The notes below the pieces were generated by a model. It was not told where the DNA came from, did not search any database, and worked only from the letters and a program-made list of their open reading frames with translations. A DNA stretch of 8,517 bases. Origin: Leptotrichia sp. oral taxon 215. GTDB taxonomy: Bacteria > Fusobacteriota > Fusobacteriia > Fusobacteriales > Leptotrichiaceae. The position numbers were made by a program, and so were the translations under genes. Below, one piece after another: positions 6,962 through 8,517 of the stretch; the first letter of the stretch is position 1, and each line of letters begins with the position of its first letter. Location of the stretch: NCBI GenBank assembly GCA_905371725.1, contig CAJPML010000031.1:1-8517 (forward strand), written 5' to 3'.

Positions 6962-7125
6962 TTACATAAAAAAACAGAAAGAAATAACAAACAATATAAA
7001 TTTCCTATCACATTTTCAGCATAAAGAACAGCCTGCTCTTTTACCAGCTTCAATGTTCAAGAGCATAAATCTATACCATTTTGTAATTTCTTTATATGTG
7101 ATATTTTGAAATTATAGTTGTTCAT
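6962..7125 (-). pseudogene. Cryptic small gene with strong RBS and in-frame TGA, broken or recoded
   Basis: An ATG at 7125 follows AAAAGGAGGAAGAACTAAC, an excellent ribosome site ten bases upstream, and a promoter lies further up. The ATG frame gives MNNYNFKISHIKKLQNGIDL, then C-S and a TGA (7059-7057). Reading through TGA would extend it to 55 residues, ending at 6958 with a hydrophobic tail. A second frame, open from 7111, reads NITYKEITKWYRFMLLNIEA, continues GKRAGCSLC, then TGA (7018-7016), KCDRKF, a hydrophobic stretch and TAA at 6964-6962. Adding a single A to the four-A run at 7107-7104 would join the good start to this second, more protein-like frame. It may therefore be a frameshifted relic, a short peptide gene, or a recoded selenoprotein. 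I do not recognise the family. Confidence 0.35.
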
Positions 7126-7176
7126 GTTAGTTCTTCCTCCTTTTCTCAGTTTTATATCTTTAATATGTTTATGTTT

Positions 7177-7205
7177 ATTTTACCTCATAAACTTAAATAA
7201 TGCAA
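7177..7205 (-). promoter_or_regulatory. Possible promoter of the cryptic small gene
   Basis: On the minus strand TTGCAT (7205-7200), a 17-base spacer and TAAAAT (7182-7177) precede the strong ribosome site by about 35-40 bases. The -10 box matches five of six consensus bases, while the -35 box is poor. Its placement with the ribosome site and ATG argues for a real expression unit. Confidence 0.4.
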
Positions 7206-7241
7206 GATTTTGAAACAGTCTTTTTTTGATTTTTTATTATC

Positions 7242-7296
7242 AAAAAAATATGACCCTTCATTTTTCTTAATTTTACGAAGTTTTTGGTCATATTTT
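7242..7296 (-). terminator. Intrinsic terminator with 11-bp stem, probably for the 95-residue secreted protein gene
   Basis: AAAATATGACC and GGTCATATTTT (7245-7255 with 7286-7296) form an 11-bp stem, continued inward by CTTC/GAAG (7256-7259 with 7277-7280) after a five-base bulge. On the minus strand the closing arm runs into seven T (7248-7242). An overlapping second inverted repeat, TTTTTTTGAT with ATCAAAAAAA (7221-7230 with 7239-7248), shares the same T run. The stem lies about 140 bases after the secreted-protein stop. Confidence 0.6.
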
Positions 7297-7297
7297 A

Positions 7298-7432
7298 TTA
7301 TTTTACCATGTCCTGTAATTTCACTTTCCTATATTTCTGGTTTTTACTGCTTGGCTTATCAGGAATTGTTCTCTCAATCAATTTCTTTAAACATCTCCTG
7401 TTTTTAGTCACAGATATAACAATATTTTTAAA
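7298..7432 (-). other. Short orphan open frame after the secreted protein gene, possible gene fragment
   Basis: A 44-codon frame, open between TGA at 7435-7433 and a double TAA at 7300, reads in part RRCLKKLIERTIPDKPSS, then KNQKYRKVKLQDMVK. It is rich in Lys/Arg and more protein-like than random AT-rich DNA, but it has no ATG in a useful place; the first plausible start is GTG at 7411 without a ribosome site in proper position. It may be the tail of a decayed gene. I do not recognise it. Confidence 0.2.
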
Positions 7433-7436
7433 TCAA

Positions 7437-7724
7437 TTATTGAACATAATCAAAAGTTTCCAAAGTTAAGTTTCTATTTCCATTTCCATAGAAATATACT
7501 TTAAATACTGTTCCTTTGGAAAATTTATAATAAGTCTGGTCTACAAGTCCTGTAAAATTAAATGTTTTTCCTGACTGAAGGCTGACGCAATTTGCATATT
7601 TTTTACCATCTTTTGTTGTACCTTTTGAAGTTACACGACATTTTTCTACCGTTCTTAAAGTTTTTTGTGCTGCAAAACCATAGATATTTCCTAATATTAA
7701 AAATGTAAAAATAATTTTTTTCAT
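7437..7724 (-). CDS. Small secreted protein of unknown function
   Basis: A 95-residue protein with a clear Sec-type signal peptide: MKK, a hydrophobic core IIFTFLILGNIYGF, then a likely cleavage near A18-A19 before QKTLRT. The mature part of about 76 residues is basic and rich in Lys, Thr, Tyr and Phe. It has two cysteines (C29 and C46) that could form a disulfide outside the cytoplasm. The pattern of short polar and aromatic segments (KTFNFTG, TVFKVYFYG, LTLETFDYV) suggests a small beta fold. The ATG at 7724 follows GGGGATGA by about eleven bases, and a TATAAT lies just upstream, but I see no good -35 box. I do not recognise a family. The gene is probably a single unit or the end of one with the upstream lipoprotein gene, 96 bases away. 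Confidence 0.7.
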   Translation of the reverse strand: MKKIIFTFLILGNIYGFAAQKTLRTVEKCRVTSKGTTKDGKKYANCVSLQSGKTFNFTGLVDQTYYKFSKGTVFKVYFYGNGNRNLTLETFDYVQ

Positions 7725-7820
7725 AATAAATCATCCCCTATTATTATAATCTTTAATCATTCATAAAAATCTATATATATTTCTTTACTTCCATTTCTTT
7801 TAATTTTTCAGTTTTTATAT

Positions 7821-8423
7821 TTATCTGATGTTCCATGATGATGTTACTATTTCCAGTAATTTCGTAATGTTGTTTGGCTTTGCAATTACTGCTACATAAT
7901 ATACTTCATTTTCAGCATCTATAAATATCATTGAAGCCTGAAGATTATTATTATTCACTGTTTCAGAAAATATCAGATAAGCCTGATGGCCATTTATACT
8001 GTTCTGATAAAGTTTGAGGTTTTCTTTTTTTTGACCCTGATTTACTAGCTCCGCTATCATTTGTGTTACCGCTTTTCCTGCATTTAATCCTTCTTCAGAC
8101 GGTACTTTATCCAGAATAATCATTTCATTCTCATCATTTTTTATTCCAGCACTTGTAGAATTTGTATTATTCTGGATTTCATTCCAGTTTCCCTTTGGAT
8201 AATTCATAAATCCTACTATTTCATTTCCAAATCTACCGTTATTTGTGTCCTGTATAACATCACTTTTCTGAAAACTGTTATTTTCTGGTACCTGCTGCAC
8301 AGAACTGTTTTTATTTTCAGAAATTTCATTTTCAGGATTTTCATTATTTTTCTGATTGTCACTCTTCATGGCACATGATAAAAACATCAATATTGTTAAA
8401 AATATAAACAGAACTTTTTTCAT
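7821..8423 (-). CDS. Lipoprotein with a possible PsbP-like domain
   Basis: A 200-residue protein starting MKKVLFIFLTILMFLSCAMK. C17 follows FLS in a lipobox-like site, so it is probably a membrane-anchored lipoprotein. Residues about 20-62 are a low-complexity linker rich in Asn, Ser, Glu and Gln. The rest is one folded domain: EIVGFMNYPKGNWNEI, a Gly-rich loop, a helix (AGKAVTQMIAELVNQGQ), NGHQAYLIF, a hydrophobic strand SMIFIDAENEVYYVAVIAKP and a final helix ending TSSWNIR. This succession, especially W after the first strand, the G-x-x-A-Y pattern and the closing S-W, resembles PsbP/Mog1-like domains. That is a pattern inference with low confidence. The ATG at 8423 has AGAGGAG about seven bases upstream. 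The function is unknown. Confidence 0.78.
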   Translation of the reverse strand: MKKVLFIFLTILMFLSCAMKSDNQKNNENPENEISENKNSSVQQVPENNSFQKSDVIQDTNNGRFGNEIVGFMNYPKGNWNEIQNNTNSTSAGIKNDENEMIILDKVPSEEGLNAGKAVTQMIAELVNQGQKKENLKLYQNSINGHQAYLIFSETVNNNNLQASMIFIDAENEVYYVAVIAKPNNITKLLEIVTSSWNIR

Positions 8424-8461
8424 TTGTAATCTCCTCTTTTCCCTTTAAAATTCTATATTTA

Positions 8462-8517
8462 TTACCATATTACTCCCAGCCTTTTTGCAAGTTGTACATA
8501 ATTTGCAGGAGGCATCC
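8462..8517 (-). CDS. C-terminal end of an unidentified gene (cut by window edge)
   Basis: The minus strand enters the window in a frame reading MPPANYVQLAKRLGVIW and then TAA (8464-8462). Other frames give less protein-like peptides, for example one ending at a TAA near 8472. The short length prevents identification. It ends 38 bases before the lipoprotein start and may belong to the same transcription unit. Confidence 0.4.
   Translation of the reverse strand, partial: MPPANYVQLAKRLGVIW

Noticed and set aside
7210..7407. Plus-strand 65-residue frame
   Set aside because: It starts inside the inverted repeats, lacks a ribosome site and is made largely of Phe, Ser, Leu and Ile codons from T runs.
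7284..7469. Plus-strand 61-residue hydrophobic frame (with an inner ATG at 7308) resembling a small membrane subunit
   Set aside because: It has no ribosome site, it overlaps the end of the secreted protein gene and the terminator stem, and T-rich DNA gives hydrophobic peptides by chance.

Overview
The window carries a compact, apparently complete selenocysteine (Sec) synthesis and decoding module. Every confident gene lies on the minus strand. The DNA is AT-rich (about one third G+C by eye), with AT-rich spacers, AGGAGG-type ribosome binding sites and A/T-ending codons. With anaerobe-type Sec genes this suggests a low-GC anaerobe, most likely Fusobacteriota (Leptotrichia or Sebaldella-like) or a clostridial relative. 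The sequence alone does not decide between them.

Layout in the direction of transcription (right to left). At 8462-8517 there is the tail of an unidentified gene. At 7821-8423 there is a lipoprotein and at 7437-7724 a small secreted protein, followed by a gene-poor stretch (about 6704-7436). That stretch holds a strong hairpin terminator, an orphan open frame, and a small expression unit (promoter, strong ribosome site, ATG) whose reading frame is broken or contains in-frame TGA. Next come tRNA-Sec (selC, about 6587-6689) with its own promoter, a structured spacer, and then selD, yedF, a DUF3343 gene, selB and selA (6389 down to 1084). A TDT-family transporter gene (62-997) follows after an 86-base gap.

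How the genes work together. SelD makes selenophosphate. YedF and the DUF3343 protein are thiol proteins thought to handle reduced selenium or sulfur. SelA converts Ser-tRNA(Sec) to Sec-tRNA(Sec). SelB delivers that tRNA to UGA codons marked by a SECIS hairpin. SelD is itself a selenoprotein: its true start is at 6389, codon 14 is UGA, and a 7-bp hairpin with a 5-nt loop follows at bacterial SECIS distance. A naive ORF call would start at the TTG at 6311 and lose the catalytic N-terminus.

Points for a second look are the atypical tRNA-Sec acceptor and D arm, the mutually exclusive hairpins between selC and selD, the cryptic TGA-containing small gene near 6960-7125, and the transporter directly downstream of the sel operon.
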